From Solanum dulcamara (Eukaryota; Streptophyta; Magnoliopsida; Solanales; Solanaceae), in contig NC_077238.1 of assembly GCF_947179165.1 (NCBI RefSeq), forward strand, positions 77,591,757-77,655,756: DNA of 64,000 bases. Reading direction: 5' to 3'. Both the position numbers and the translations under genes were made by a program. Shown piece after piece: positions 22,196 to 33,700 of the stretch; within the stretch, counting starts at the first letter, position 1, and every line of letters starts with the position of its first letter. Below the pieces are notes generated by a model, which was given only the letters and a program-made list of their open reading frames with translations, did no database searches and had not been told where the DNA came from.

Positions 22196-22367
22196 ATAAT
22201 TAAGTGGTAAAGTTGCTGTCATGTGATCAGAAGGTCACGGGTTCAAGCCTTGGAAATAGCCTCTGGCAGAAATGCAAGGTAAGACTGCGTATAATAGACC
22301 CTTGTGGTCGGGCCCTTCCCCGAACCCTACGCATAGCGGGAGCTTTAGTGCATCAGGTTGTCCTTTA
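22196..22367 (+). mobile_element. TS-family SINE (tRNA-derived)
   Basis: Contains the typical Solanaceae TS SINE body: TAAGTGGTAAAGTTGCTG (box A region), GGTCACGGGTTCAAGCC (box B, 22232-22249), GCCTCTGGCAGAAATGCA, AATAGACCCTTGTGGTC, CCCTTCCCCGAACCC and GCATAGCGGGAGCTT, ending near AGGTTGTCCTTTAA. It is transcribed by Pol III and mobilised by LINE machinery. It is not a functional tRNA gene, since no cloverleaf closes. Confidence 0.85.
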
Positions 22368-22539
22368 AGTGTATCTAAACAAGAAATGTAACTAAAAGAC
22401 ATAAATTAAGGAGAAAATCACGCATATAACAACTTTGGAGTATGTGTCATATCACATCTCCTAAAAAATACAAAAAAATTAAAATCCTTTAAAAAAAATT
22501 CGAGCATCAACAAACTTTACACTTTTTCTTCCAGAATGT

Positions 22540-22880
22540 GATTTTTTGTGTATCTGATATGATCATTATGTGTATTTGAAGTATTTTCTTAATCTATGTA
22601 ATATATACTTAATGATTAGATAAATCTGATCTATTCACTCCGTGTATTTGAATTGTTCTTATATGTATCTAATATAGTTTCGTTTATGTATCTAATATAT
22701 ACTTAATGATTAGATGTATTTGATATGTTCATTCTGTGTATTTGAACAGTTCTTCTATTAATTTGATATATTTTCTTCTAAGTATCTGATATGTACTTAA
22801 TGATTAAATATATCTGATCAATTCATTTTGTGTATTTGAACTATTTTTTTATGTATTTGATATGGTTTATTCTATGTATC
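22540..22880. repeat. 94-bp tandem repeat (GTATCTGATATG units)
   Basis: About 3.6 units. The landmark ACTTAATGATTA recurs near 22611, 22705 and 22799, giving a 94-bp period. Each unit contains GTGTATTTGAA and GTATCTGATAT. The LTR at 22881 begins directly at the end of this array. Confidence 0.75.
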
Positions 22881-23323
22881 TGATAAAACTCACCTCACAA
22901 TAGACGAATACAAACAAGGAATAATGCTTGAAAGAGAATGTTATACTTACACAAAGAAAACAGTTCTAAGAGCTGAAGCTCGAAGAATGTTAATGGCTAC
23001 TCAGGGATTCTTTCTAAGATAATAGCCGTGAATACAGAGAATTGAAGAGAAATAAAAGAAGAAGAAGATTGTATTTCATTGAATCAGTATGATATATTAC
23101 AAGTGAGGCTTTATAGATAATGGACAGGAATAGGCTAACAACTTCTAACTAACTAACTAATTAATAATTGAAATGCTTATCGGGTAATCGTCATCTACAG
23201 TATTGTAATAGAATTTGAAACTTCAGTAACAACTTAACAACTTTAGTGAAATGACACTGTTTTAATTACTTAATTATAATTAATCTCCACTAACTCAAAC
23301 GCCACATCATCAAACTTGCATCA
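22881..23323 (-). repeat. 3' LTR of Reina-like chromovirus (minus strand)
   Basis: On the minus strand it begins TGATGCAAG and ends TTTTATCA, so the tips TGAT/ATCA are inverted. It is preceded on that strand by a G-run purine tract (TGTAGGGGGTAT, 23324-23335). A CTATAAAG TATA-like box is visible on the minus strand near 23110. About 443 bp fits short chromovirus LTRs. The other LTR is missing, so the exact left edge and TSD cannot be confirmed. Confidence 0.65.
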
Positions 23324-23352
23324 ATACCCCCTACAAGAGAACATACTAGACC

Positions 23353-24503
23353 TTAAGGTTGAAATGAAGGGAACTTATGTTGAACATCTAAAACAAATTC
23401 CCAAGTAGCATATTGAGTATCAATATTTGTGCATTTGATTAGAACTTGAGCAACAACTTTGTTACCTCTCTTTACCAACCTTCTTTCTAACACATCTTCA
23501 GGTAGAGGACAATAAGGGTTTGAAATATTGAACACATAGGGATGGTTAATAGCTGCAAGAACTTCATGACACTTTTTCAACAATGACACATGGAAGGTGG
23601 GGGTGAATATAACATCAATTGGAAGTAAGAGTGTGTAAGAAATAATTATCACCTTAGCAGCAACAAGATATGGATCAAAATATTTAGCCGCTAGTTTGTT
23701 GAAAGGTCTCACAACAATAGAAATTTGCCTATAAGGCTGAAGCTTTAAGTAGACCCAATCTACAACTTCAAAACTCCTATCAGACCTATGTTTGTCATCT
23801 AAGTTCTTTATTCTCTGTTGAGCCTTTTGCATATGAAATTTCAAGAGAGAAATAATGGCTTTCCTAGCATTTAGAGACCTATCAACCATATCTGAAGAAG
23901 ACTCCCCCACCAAATAAGGAGGGTGAATAGGAGGCTTCTGACCATATAAGCCCTCATAAGGAGAGGATTTAATGGTGGTGTGATAAGTGGTATTATATCT
24001 CCACTCAGCAAGTGGAAGATACTTAGGCCAATCCTTACGCTATCAGAGCAAGAACACCTCAAATAGGTTTCAAGAATTTTGTTTAAGACCTCAGTTTGAC
24101 CAACTATCTAAGGGTGATAGGTAGTACTTCTGTGCAACTGAACACCTTGCAATGTGAATAATTCTTTCCAAAATTTGCTGAGAAAAACATGATCCTTATC
24201 ACTCGTAATTATTGCAGGCATACCGTAAAGTTTAAAGATATGACCTAACAAATTGACTACTGATTGTGCAGTGTATGGATGATGCAGGCTCATAAATTGG
24301 CCATACTTGCTCAATCTTTCAAAAATAACCAATATACCCTTCTTGCCCTCAAATTTAGGCAAACCTTCAATAAAATCCAAGCACATATCATTCCAAACCC
24401 CATCAGGGATTGGCAATGGCTGTAAAAGCCCTGGATAAGCAAAAACATCAAACTTGTGTCTTTGACACATGTCACATTTATTGATAAAGTCTCTAACATC
24501 TTG
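23353..24503 (-). pseudogene. Reina-like Gypsy pol, C-terminal part: integrase and chromodomain
   Basis: Read on the minus strand, 24503 downward: integrase zinc-finger half (INKCDMCQRHK), then the integrase core (MCLDFIEGLPK with the first Asp, ITSDKDHVF with the second). A stop follows after TTYHP (24105-24107), then the GQTE Glu region, a frameshift near 24060, and the C-terminal FHVSLLKKCHE. A chromodomain-like end (PEDVLERRL...ATWEFVLDVQ) stops at 23353. A conserved chromodomain Trp is replaced by Cys (IKC). The upstream part of the same gene lies at 29633-30540, separated by the inserted Copia element. Confidence 0.8.
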
Positions 24504-24972
24504 TGTAGTCAAAAGTTGCTGCTGGTCAAAAGTTGCTGCTAGAGAATAATCAAAAGTTGCTGCTAGGAGGAAGAATTGTCAAAGTTGCCAAAAGCAACTT
24601 TTGACAGAAAAACTGGCAACACGTCTTCTACGCGTTTTGTTCCTCTTATAAATAGAGGGCATTCTGCCCTCATTTAAAACATCCCAAAAAGAGAGAGTAA
24701 GAATACAAAGAGAGTTATACACCAAGATAAATATTGTAGTCTTGAGTGTCCTCTTTAGTAGTTGTTCCTCTTACAAGAGAGAAGTGTTAATTATTGTTTT
24801 CTCCTTGTATGTGAGAGCTGTGTACTCCATATTTTTATAGTGAGATCCTTCTACCCCGTGGTTTTTCCCTTCTATCATTTAGAGGGGTTTCCACGTAAAA
24901 TTCTCGTGTCCAATTTATTTTCATTATTTTCATCATATCAAACTTAAGTTGTGGTGCTTCCTCCCCCCAACA
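24504..24972 (+). repeat. 5' LTR of Copia element
   Basis: TGTAGTC...CCCCAACA. The U3 start has three spaced copies of TCAAAAGTTGCTGCT within the first ~60 bp and an inverted pair, CAAAGTTGCC and AAAAGCAACTTTTG. The TATA box is TATAAATA at 24647-24654. R/U5 with poly-CT and a GAGAGAG leader follows. Confidence 0.95.
24647..24654 (+). promoter_or_regulatory. TATA box of Copia LTR
   Basis: TATAAATA followed by AGAGGGC. The same box is in the 3' LTR at 29307-29314. Transcription probably begins a few tens of bases downstream. Confidence 0.75.
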
Positions 24973-24973
24973 G

Positions 24974-24987
24974 TGGTATCAGAGCCC
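24974..24987 (+). promoter_or_regulatory. Primer-binding site, initiator tRNA-Met
   Basis: TGGTATCAGAGCCC one base after the 5' LTR. Confidence 0.9.
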
Positions 24988-25166
24988 TCGGTTATTCTGT
25001 CTATTTTATGCGAAGGTACTATCTGTGAATAGTAACTTTTCGTGAATAGTAAAATTCGGTGAATAGTACTATTCACGTGAATAGTAAATTCGGTGACGGT
25101 ACAGTTTGTCACGATTGTTCGCAAAAATATTCAGAAACGATCTAGAAGGGTGTGAAGCAAATAACA

Positions 25167-28100
25167 ATGTCAAGTACAACAAAGTTTGACATTGAGAAAT
25201 TCAATGGGACTAATTTCTCATTGTGGAAAATGAAAATAAAAGCAATACTGAGAAAAGACAATTGCTTAGCGGCAATTGAAGGCAGGCCCACAGACTTTGT
25301 TGATGACAGCAAGTGGAATGACATAGACAGCAACGCAGTTGCTGATCTACACTTGGCACTGGCTGATCAAGTGTTGTCTAGTGTAGCGGAAAAGCGGACG
25401 GCGAAGGAAATATGGGATACTCTTACAGGATTGTATGAGGTCAAGTCTTTGCATAATAAAATCTTCTTAAAAAGAAGATTGTATACTCTTCGAATGGCAG
25501 AGTCCATGTCAGTTACTGAACATATCAATACTTTGAATACTCTGTTTTCGCAACTTACAACAATGGGTTGCAAAATAGAGGGGACTGAACGTGCGGAGCT
25601 TCTACTTCAAAGTCTGCCTGACTCGTATGATCAACTTATCATCAACCTGACGAACAATACAGACAGTCTAGTTTTCGATGAAATTGCAGCTGCTGTCTTG
25701 GAAGAAGAAAATCGGCGCAAAAATAAGGAAGACAGACAAGCAAGTTCGCAACAAGCTGAAGCTTTGATGATGGTGAGAGGAAGACCAACGGAACGTGGCC
25801 CCAGTGGGAGTCACAATCATGGCAGATCTCAATCAAGGAGTAAGAAGAATATCAAGTGCTACAACTGTGGCAAGAAAGGGCACTTCAAGAAAGATTGTCG
25901 GTTCAAGAAGAAGAGTGAACACCCTGAGCCATCAAATGCTCAAGGGAATGTTGCATGTACCTCGGATGATGGCGATATTTTATGCAGTGAGGCAATATCA
26001 AATAATGAAGGCAGAAAACGTTTTGCTGATGTCTGGATCATGGACACAGGAGCAACATGGCACATGACTTCCAGGAGAGAATGGTTCCATCAATATAATC
26101 CTATCTCAGGAGGATCTGTGTTCATGGGAAACGATCATGCTTTGGATGTTATTGGTATTGGGTCCATCAAAATAAAGATGTATGATGGCACGATTCGCAC
26201 CATCCAGGAGGTACGACATGTAAAAGACTTGAAGAAGAATCTATTGTCTTTAGGACAACTAGATGATAATGGATGTTCATATAAGACTCATAGTGGAGTC
26301 ATGAGAATATCCAAAGGAGCGCTTGTAGTGATGAAAGCAGAAAAACTTGCTGCAAATCTATATGTGCTTAAAGGTGAAACACACCAAGAAGGAGAAGCAT
26401 CAACCGCGTCAGCAAGTTCACTTGAAGAATCAACGATGATGTGGCATCGTAAACTTGGCCATATGTCGGAACGAGGTTTGAAGATTCTTGCTGAGCAAAA
26501 ACTTCTTCCAGGGCTCAAAAAGGTTTCACTACCCTTTTGTGAGCATTGTGTTACCAGTAAGCAAAATAGACTGAAGTTTAGCAGTTCCTCTGCTAAAAGC
26601 AAGGAAATACTAGATTTGGTTCACTCTGATGTCTGGCAAGCACCGGTGGAGTCTCTAGGAGGAGCGAAATATTTTGTGTCATTTATCGACAATTACTCCA
26701 GGAGAAGTTGGGTGTATCCAATCAAGAGGAAGGCAGATGTTTTTTCAGTTTTCAAAGAATTCAAAGCGCGGGTGGAACTTGAATCTGAGAAAAAGATCAA
26801 GTGTTTGAGGACAGATAATGGAGGAGAATACACTGGTGATGAATTTAATAACTTCTGTAAACAAGAAGGTATTAAACGACAGTTCACGGTGGCATATACT
26901 CCACAACAAAATGGAGTAGCAGAGCGGATGAACAGAACCTTGTTGGAACGGACAAGAGCTATGTTGGCAACTGCAGGGTTGGAAAAACCATTCTGGGCAG
27001 AAGCAGTCAAAACCGCCTGTTATGTGATCAATCGCTCACCATCAACCGCAATTGATCTGAAAACGCCAATGGAGATGTGGACAGGAGAACCAGCTGATTA
27101 TTCTCGCTTACATATATTCGGAAGTCCTGCTTATGTTATGTACAACACCCAAGAAAAATCAAAATTGGATCCAAAATCCAGGGAATGCATTTTCTTAGGG
27201 TATGCTGATGGAGTCAAGGGGTATCGCTTGTGGGATCCCACAGCCCGCAAGGTGGTAATCAGCAGGGATGTTGTATTTGTTGAAAACAAGATACAAGCAA
27301 AAGAAGGTAGCACTTCAAAAGAAAAATCAGAGACTACTACAGTTGAAGTTGAAGAAATAGAAGAAGTTCCAGTTTCTTCTGAAGCAGCACCAGAGCACGA
27401 AGAACAAGAGCAAGCTGAGATCGAAACTCCAGAAGTTCGACGGTCAACTAGGGAGAGAAGAGAACCAGCTTGGCACTCAGATTATTCTATGGAGAGTAAT
27501 ATTGCATACTGTCTATTAACAGAAGATGGAGAGCCTTCAACCTTTCAAGAAGCTATGAAAGGCCAAGAATCATCCTTGTGGGTGGCAGCAATGCAAGAAG
27601 AAATTGAAGCTCTTCATAAAAATAAAACATGGGATCTTGTTCAATTACCACAAGGAAGGAAGGCCATTGGAAACAAATGGGTCTACAAGATCAAACGCAA
27701 TGGTAATGATCAAGTGGAGAAATATCGTGCAAGATTGGTGGTAAAAGGATTCGCTCAGAAAGAAGGTATCGATTTCAATGAGATATTTTCTCCAGTGGTT
27801 CGACTCACAACAATTCGAGTGGTCCTGGCGATGTGTGCTACATTTGACTTGTACTTGGAGCAGTTAGATGTCAAAACTGCATTTCTTCATGGAGAACTTG
27901 AAGAAGAAATTTATATGCTCCAACCAGAAGGTTTTGAAGAACAGGGAAAAAAGAACTTGGTTTGCAGGTTGAACAAATCTCTATACGGTCTCAAACAGGC
28001 GCCGAGATGTTGGTATAAGAGATTTGATTCCTTCATTATAAGCCTTGGATACAACAGACATAGTTCAGATCCTTGTGTTTATTACAAGAGATTTGGTGAT

Positions 28101-29090
28101 GAAGACTTTGTTATTTTGTTGTTGTATGTTGACGACATGTTGGTAGCAGGCCCCAACAAAGATCGTCTCACAAATTTAAAGGCACAGTTGGCTAGGGAGT
28201 TTGAAATGAAGGACTTGGGACCAGCAAACAAGATTCTAGGGATGCAAATTCACCGAGACAGAAATAATAGGAAGATTTGGCTTTCTCAAAAGAACTACTT
28301 GAAAAAAATCTTGAGACGCTTCAAGATGCAAGACTGTAAGTCAATTTCTACCCCACTTCCTATTAATTTCAAGTTATCCTCAAGTATGAGTCCTAGCAAT
28401 GAAGCAGAGAGGATGGAGATGTCTCGAGTACCGTATGCATCAGCAGTGGGAAGTTTAATGTTCGCCATGGTATGTACAAGACCTGACATTGCACAAGCAG
28501 TGGGAGTGGTTAGTTGATACATGTCTAATCCTGGAAGAGAGCATTGGAATACTGTTAAGAGGATCCTGAGATACATCAAGGGTACCTCAGATGTTACAAT
28601 GTGTTATGGAGGATCAGACTTTACTGTTAAAGGTTATGTTGACTCAGATTATGCAGGTGATCTTGATAAAAGCAAGTCCACCACAGGTTATGTGTTTACT
28701 ATTGCTGGAGGAGCTGTAAGCTGGGTTTCAAAACTACAATCTATCGTGGCTACATCTACGACGGAAGCAGAATATGTAGCAGCTACACAAGCTAGCAAAG
28801 AGGCAATATGGATGCAGATGCTACTGGAGGAGCTCGGACAAAAACAAGAGAAGGTTGCTCTGTTTTGTGACAGTCAGAGCGCTTTGCATCTTGCAAAGAA
28901 TCCGGCATTTCATTCAAGGACAAAGCACATACGAGTTCAGTATCATTTTGTTCGTGAGAAGGTGGAAGAAGGCAGTGTGGATATTCAGAAAATTCACACT
29001 AATGACAACCTGGCAGATATGTTTACGAAGCCGATCAACAGTAACAAGTTCATATGGTGTCGATCTTCTATTGGCCTAGCAGAAACGTAA
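25167..29090 (+). pseudogene. gag-pol polyprotein of Tork/Tnt1-like Copia, one in-frame stop
   Basis: ATG 25167 is chosen because family members start with MS-x-x-KF-x-I-x-KFNG, which follows directly; the in-frame GTG at 25152 is not needed. Domains in order: gag (to about residue 200); CCHC knuckle CYNCGKKGHFKKDC (about residue 230); protease MDTGATWHM (about residue 292); integrase HHCC with HRKLGHMS...CEHC, then the D-D-E core with LRTDNGGEY; RT with YVDDMLVAG (28126-28152); and RNase H with TKHIRVQYHFV near the end. Total is about 1307 codons. A TGA at 28515-28517 between RT and RNase H falls where an Arg codon is expected, a single C-to-T change. Otherwise the frame is complete, so this copy could be mobilised by a relative or by rare readthrough. 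Confidence 0.9.
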
Positions 29091-29151
29091 CATTGCAGTA
29101 ATTGGGTAGAAAGGATGGTGTGAAGACTTAATTGATTCTCAATTAAATCTT

Positions 29152-29163
29152 CAAGTGGGAGAA
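29152..29163 (+). promoter_or_regulatory. Polypurine tract of Copia element
   Basis: AAGTGGGAGAAT directly precedes the 3' LTR. Confidence 0.8.
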
Positions 29164-29632
29164 TGTAGTCAAAAGTTGCTGCTGGTCAAAAGTTGCTGCT
29201 AGAGAATAATCAAAAGTTGCTGCTAGGAGGAAGAATTGTCAAAGTTGCCAAAAGCAACTTTTGACAGAAAAACTGGCAACACGTCTTCTACGCGTTTTGT
29301 TCCTCTTATAAATAGAGGGCATTCTGCCCTAATTTAAAACATCCCAAAAAGAGAGAGTAAGAATACAAAGAGAGTTATACACCAAGATAAATATTGTAGT
29401 CTTGAGTGTCCTCTTTAGTAGTTGTTCCTCTTACAAGAGAGAAGTGTTAATTATTGTTTTCTCCTTGTATGTGAGAGCTGTGTACTCCATATTTTTATAG
29501 TGAGATCCTTCTACCCCGTGGTTTTTCCCTTCTATCATTTAGAGGGGTTTCCACGTAAAATTCTCGTGTCCAATTTATTTTCATTATTTTCATCATATCA
29601 AACTTAAGTTGTGGTGCTTCCTCCCCCCAACA
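29164..29632 (+). repeat. 3' LTR of Copia element
   Basis: 469 bp, identical to the 5' LTR except A at 29331. It ends CCCCAACA and is followed by TCTTG. Confidence 0.95.
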
Positions 29633-30540
29633 TCTTGCACAAAAGACTTTCAATAAAAAAGAGACTGCATTGTCTTGACAGTAGCATCTATACCAGAGTG
29701 ATCAATCTGACTAGTAGAATACCAAAGCTCAATAATGATTTTCCTCAACTCTGCATATGAGCCCACCACCAGTCTACCTTTCTATCTGAGCTGATTGTTA
29801 CACCATGTAAAGAACTTAAAAGGATGAGATTGTAGTTTAGTGATCAAGGTTTGGAGAGAAAAATTATGTATCCAAAAATTCCTAATTTTCTCATGTAATG
29901 GATCATGAGGAGATAACAAGGATATAGCCAACAATTCAGACTCAGGCATTCTAGATAATGCACCTGTAACTTTGTTATCCACCTCTTCTTGTATTCAATG
30001 AAAAAGTCAAAACCCATCAATTTAGATATTCAAGCAACATGGAAATAAGTGTGAATATTCTTCTCCAACAAGTATTTGAGAGCCTTTTGGTTAGTTCTTA
30101 GAATGAAATGCTGGCTTCGTAAGTAGTGGGACCATTTAGACACAGCAAAAATGAGAGAAAGAAGTTCCCTATCATATATAGACAAAACTTGATGTCTAGA
30201 AGCCTGAGACTTATTGATATAGGCAATGGGATGCCTTTGTTGCAACGACCTTCCCTTTTGCATTAGTCTCTACCATAAAGGGTTTAGAGTAATCAAGCAT
30301 AGCTAAAATAGGAGTAGATATCAAAGCTTGTTTTAGCTTCTCAAAAGTTGTAGTAAAATTATCAGTCCAGATATAGCCATCCTTCTTCAGCAGATCATGT
30401 AAGGGTCTACATATTGAACCAAAATCTTGAATAAATCTTCCGTAATAACCAACAAGTCCTAAGAAACTCCTCAGCGGATTAATATTGCTTGGGACATGCC
30501 ATTTCTCTACAACTATGATCTTTTTTGGATTAGTACATAC
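29633..30540 (-). pseudogene. Reina-like Gypsy pol, upstream part: end of RT, RNase H, start of integrase
   Basis: On the minus strand from about 30540: a connection region with TNPKKI and FLGLVGYYGRFIQDFGSI (end of RT thumb), then RNase H motifs (HPIAYINKSQASRHQVLSIYDREL, WSHYLRSQHF), then the tether VTGALSRMPESE. The integrase zinc-finger start ends in FVQD at the Copia insertion. Stops and small shifts break it (for example near 30000 and 30264). Gag, protease and the RT core are missing: the homology ends at about 30540 where the satellite begins. Together with 23353-24503 it forms one truncated element. Confidence 0.75.
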
Positions 30541-30750
30541 CTTTTATATATTAAGATACATATCATAATATTTATATTGGACTGTATATTTTTTAAAATT
30601 ACAAAAAATTGTTCATAAACCGCATTCAGTGAATGCGATCTTTTTATTTTTTTTCTTTCATTTTTTGATGTATAAGCCGAGGTTAAAGTGGACTTTGGAA
30701 TATTGGGTCAAAATCCTCATGATTAAGCATAAAACACCCTTTCGTAAGCA
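30541..30750. repeat. Module A, truncated copy at the array edge
   Basis: Begins inside the AT module (AGATACATATCATAATATTT) at the junction with the truncated Gypsy. It holds the palindromic word CGCATTCAGTGAATGCG (near 30622) and ends in AAACACCCTTTCGTAAGCATTTA, passing into S monomers. Confidence 0.7.
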
Positions 30751-33700
30751 TTTATTATTTGCACAAGCGGAATTAGGAGATTTCGTTATTTTTTGTATGT
30801 GTTAGCCCATGAATATTTTTGGTTTACAAGCTTTCGGTGATTTTTTCTCCAAAACTATTATGAGACCCTCCGTAGGTACCCAGGGTATCAGTACATGTGG
30901 ACTCGACATGATCCACAGTGCGTTCATAACATTTAGGATCCATACAAGAAAAATTAGACAATTTTGCTATTTTTCCGTGTGTGTTAGCCATAGATATTTT
31001 TGGTGAACTGGCATCTGGTTAATTTTTCTTCAAAACCATTATGGTACCCTCTGTAGTTACCCTGGGTATCAGTACGTATGGGCTAAGCATTATCCATGGT
31101 GCATTCATAGCATTTAGGGGTTGCACAAGCGGAATTAGGCGATTTTGCCATCTTTTCTTGTGTGTTGGCAGATGAATATTTTTGGTGAAATATCTATCGG
31201 TAGATTTTTCTCAAAAACCATTATAGGTCCCTCCGTAGGTACTCGGGGGGTCAGTGGATGCGGCCTCAACACTATCCACGATGCTTTTATAGCATTTAGG
31301 GGCTGCATAAGTGGAATTAGGCTAGTTAACCATCTTTTCGTGTGTGTTAGCATATGGATATTTTTGGTGAACTGTCTTTTAGTGGATTTTTCTCAAAAAC
31401 ATTATGGGACCCTCCGTAGGTACCCGAGGGATCAATGCGTGCAGCCTCGGCTCTATCCAAGGTGCGTTCATAGTATTTAGAGACCGATCAAGAAGAATTA
31501 TGCGATTTCGTCATCTTTTCATGTGCGTTAGCCAATGGATATTTTTGATGAACTAGATTACGATGGATGTTTCTTAGAAACTATTATGGAACCCTGTATA
31601 GGTATCTATGGGATCAGTACATACGACCTCTGCATGATCTACTACGCGTTCATAGCATTTAGGGGCCACACAAGCGGAATTAGATAATTTTGCCTTCTTT
31701 TCATGTGTTAGCCCATTGATACTTTTGGTAAACTGGTTTTCGATGGATTTTTCTCAGAAAATGTTCTGGGACCATCCGTATATAATCTAGGGATAAGTAC
31801 ATGTGTCCTCGACATGATCCATGGCGCTTTCATAGCAGTTAGGAGACACACAAACGTAGTTAGGCGATTTTGCCATCTTTTCGTGTTTGTTAGCCCATGA
31901 ATATTTTTGGTGAACTGGCATACCATGGATTTTTCTCAAAAACCATTATGTGACCCTCCATAGGTACCAGGGGATCAGTACGTATGGCCTAGGCATGATC
32001 CATGAAATGTTCATAGTATTTAGGGATCGCACAAGCGAAATTAGGCAATTTCACCATTTTTAGTGTGTTAGCCCATGAATATTTTTGGTGAATTGACTTA
32101 CAATAGATTTTTCTCGAAACCATTATGGGACCTTCTGTAGATACTCTAAGGATCAGTATACGCAGCCTCGGCACGATCCACGTCACGTTCAATGCGTTTA
32201 GGGGCCACATAAGAGAAATTAAGCAATTTTGCCATCTTTTTATGTGTATTAACCCATGAATATTTTTGGTGAACTGGCTTCTAATAGATTTTTCTCGAAA
32301 ACTGTTGTGGTACCCTTATTTGGTAATTGAGGGATCAGTAATGAGGCCCTTACATCATTAGCGGTGCATTCATAGCATTTAGGGGCCGCAAAAATAAAAT
32401 TAGGTTATTTTGCCATATTTGCTTATGTGTTAGTCCATTGATATTTTTGGTGAACTGGCTTTCAGTGGATTTTTCTTGAAAACCATTATGGGACCTTCGA
32501 TAGGTACATGGGGTATCAGTACGTGGGGCCTCAGCACACTCCACGGCACGTTCATAATATTTAGGGGCTGCACAAGCAGAATTAGGTGATTTCACCATCT
32601 TTTCATGTGTGTTAATCCATGGATATTTTTGGTGAACTAGCTTCCGGTGGATTTTTCTAAGAATTCGTTATGGGACCCTCTATAGGTACCTAAGGGATTA
32701 GTACGTGCAACCTCTACATGATCCAAGATGCATTCGTAGCATTTAGGGGCCGCAAAAGCAGAATTAGACGATTTCGCCATATTTTCGTGTGTGTTAGTCC
32801 ATTGATATTTTTAGTGAAATGGCTTTCGGTTGATGTTTCTTCGAAATCGTTATTTGACCCTCGGTAGATACACGAGGGATCAATACGTGCGGTCTCAACA
32901 CGATTCATAACACGTTCGTAGTATTTAGTGGCCGCACAAGCAGAATTAGGCGATTTCGCCATCTTTTCGTATCTATTAACCTGCAGATATTTTTGGTGAA
33001 ATAGCTTCCGGTAGATTCTTTGTTTTAAAACATTTAGGTGACCCTATGTAGGTACACGTAGAATCAATACTTGCAGCCTCTACAAGATCCACAACACGTT
33101 CATAACATTTAGGGGTTGCACAAGCGGAATTAGGTGATTTAGCAATATTTTCGTATGTGTTAGCTCATGGATATTTTGGTGAATTGACTTTTAGTGGATT
33201 TTTCTTAGAAATTATTATGGGACTCTTCGTATGTAAAAGAAAGATCAGTATGTGCGGCCACGGTACAATCTATGATGCATTGATAGCATTTAGGGGATGC
33301 ACGAGCGAAATTAGGTAATTTTTGCCATTTTTTCGTGTATGTTAGCATAAGCACAAGGATATATTTGCTGAACTGGATTTTGATGGATTTTTCCCAGAAA
33401 TCATTATGGGAATATCTGTATTTACGTGGGGTAACAATTCATGCGGCCTCGACATGATCCACAACGCATTCATAGCATTTAGTGCCTCAAAGAAGAATTA
33501 GGCAATTTGGCCATCTTTTCGTGTGTATTAGCCAATGGATAATTTTGGTGAACTAGCTTTTGGTGATTTGTTTTCTCAGAAACCATTATGAGACAATCCA
33601 TAGGTACTCAGGGGATTAGTACAGTGCGGCCTCAACATGATACACGGTGCGTTCATAGCATTTAGGGGTCACCCAAGAGAAATTAGACGATTTTGCCATT

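Larger units (their letters stand above)
24504..29632 (+). mobile_element. Near-intact Tork/Tnt1-like Copia retrotransposon
   Basis: 5129 bp. LTRs of 469 bp at 24504-24972 and 29164-29632 differ at one base (24671 C, 29331 A). The TSD TCTTG is perfect (24499-24503 and 29633-29637). The primer site, one long gag-pol frame and a purine tract are all in place. The only visible defect in the frame is one TGA at 28515. The near-identity of the LTRs means recent insertion, after the host Gypsy had been placed. Orientation is opposite to the interrupted Gypsy. Confidence 0.95.

Noticed and set aside
22196..22270. Possible functional tRNA gene
   Set aside because: Only box A/B remnants exist. The sequence continues into the TS SINE body and does not fold as a full tRNA.
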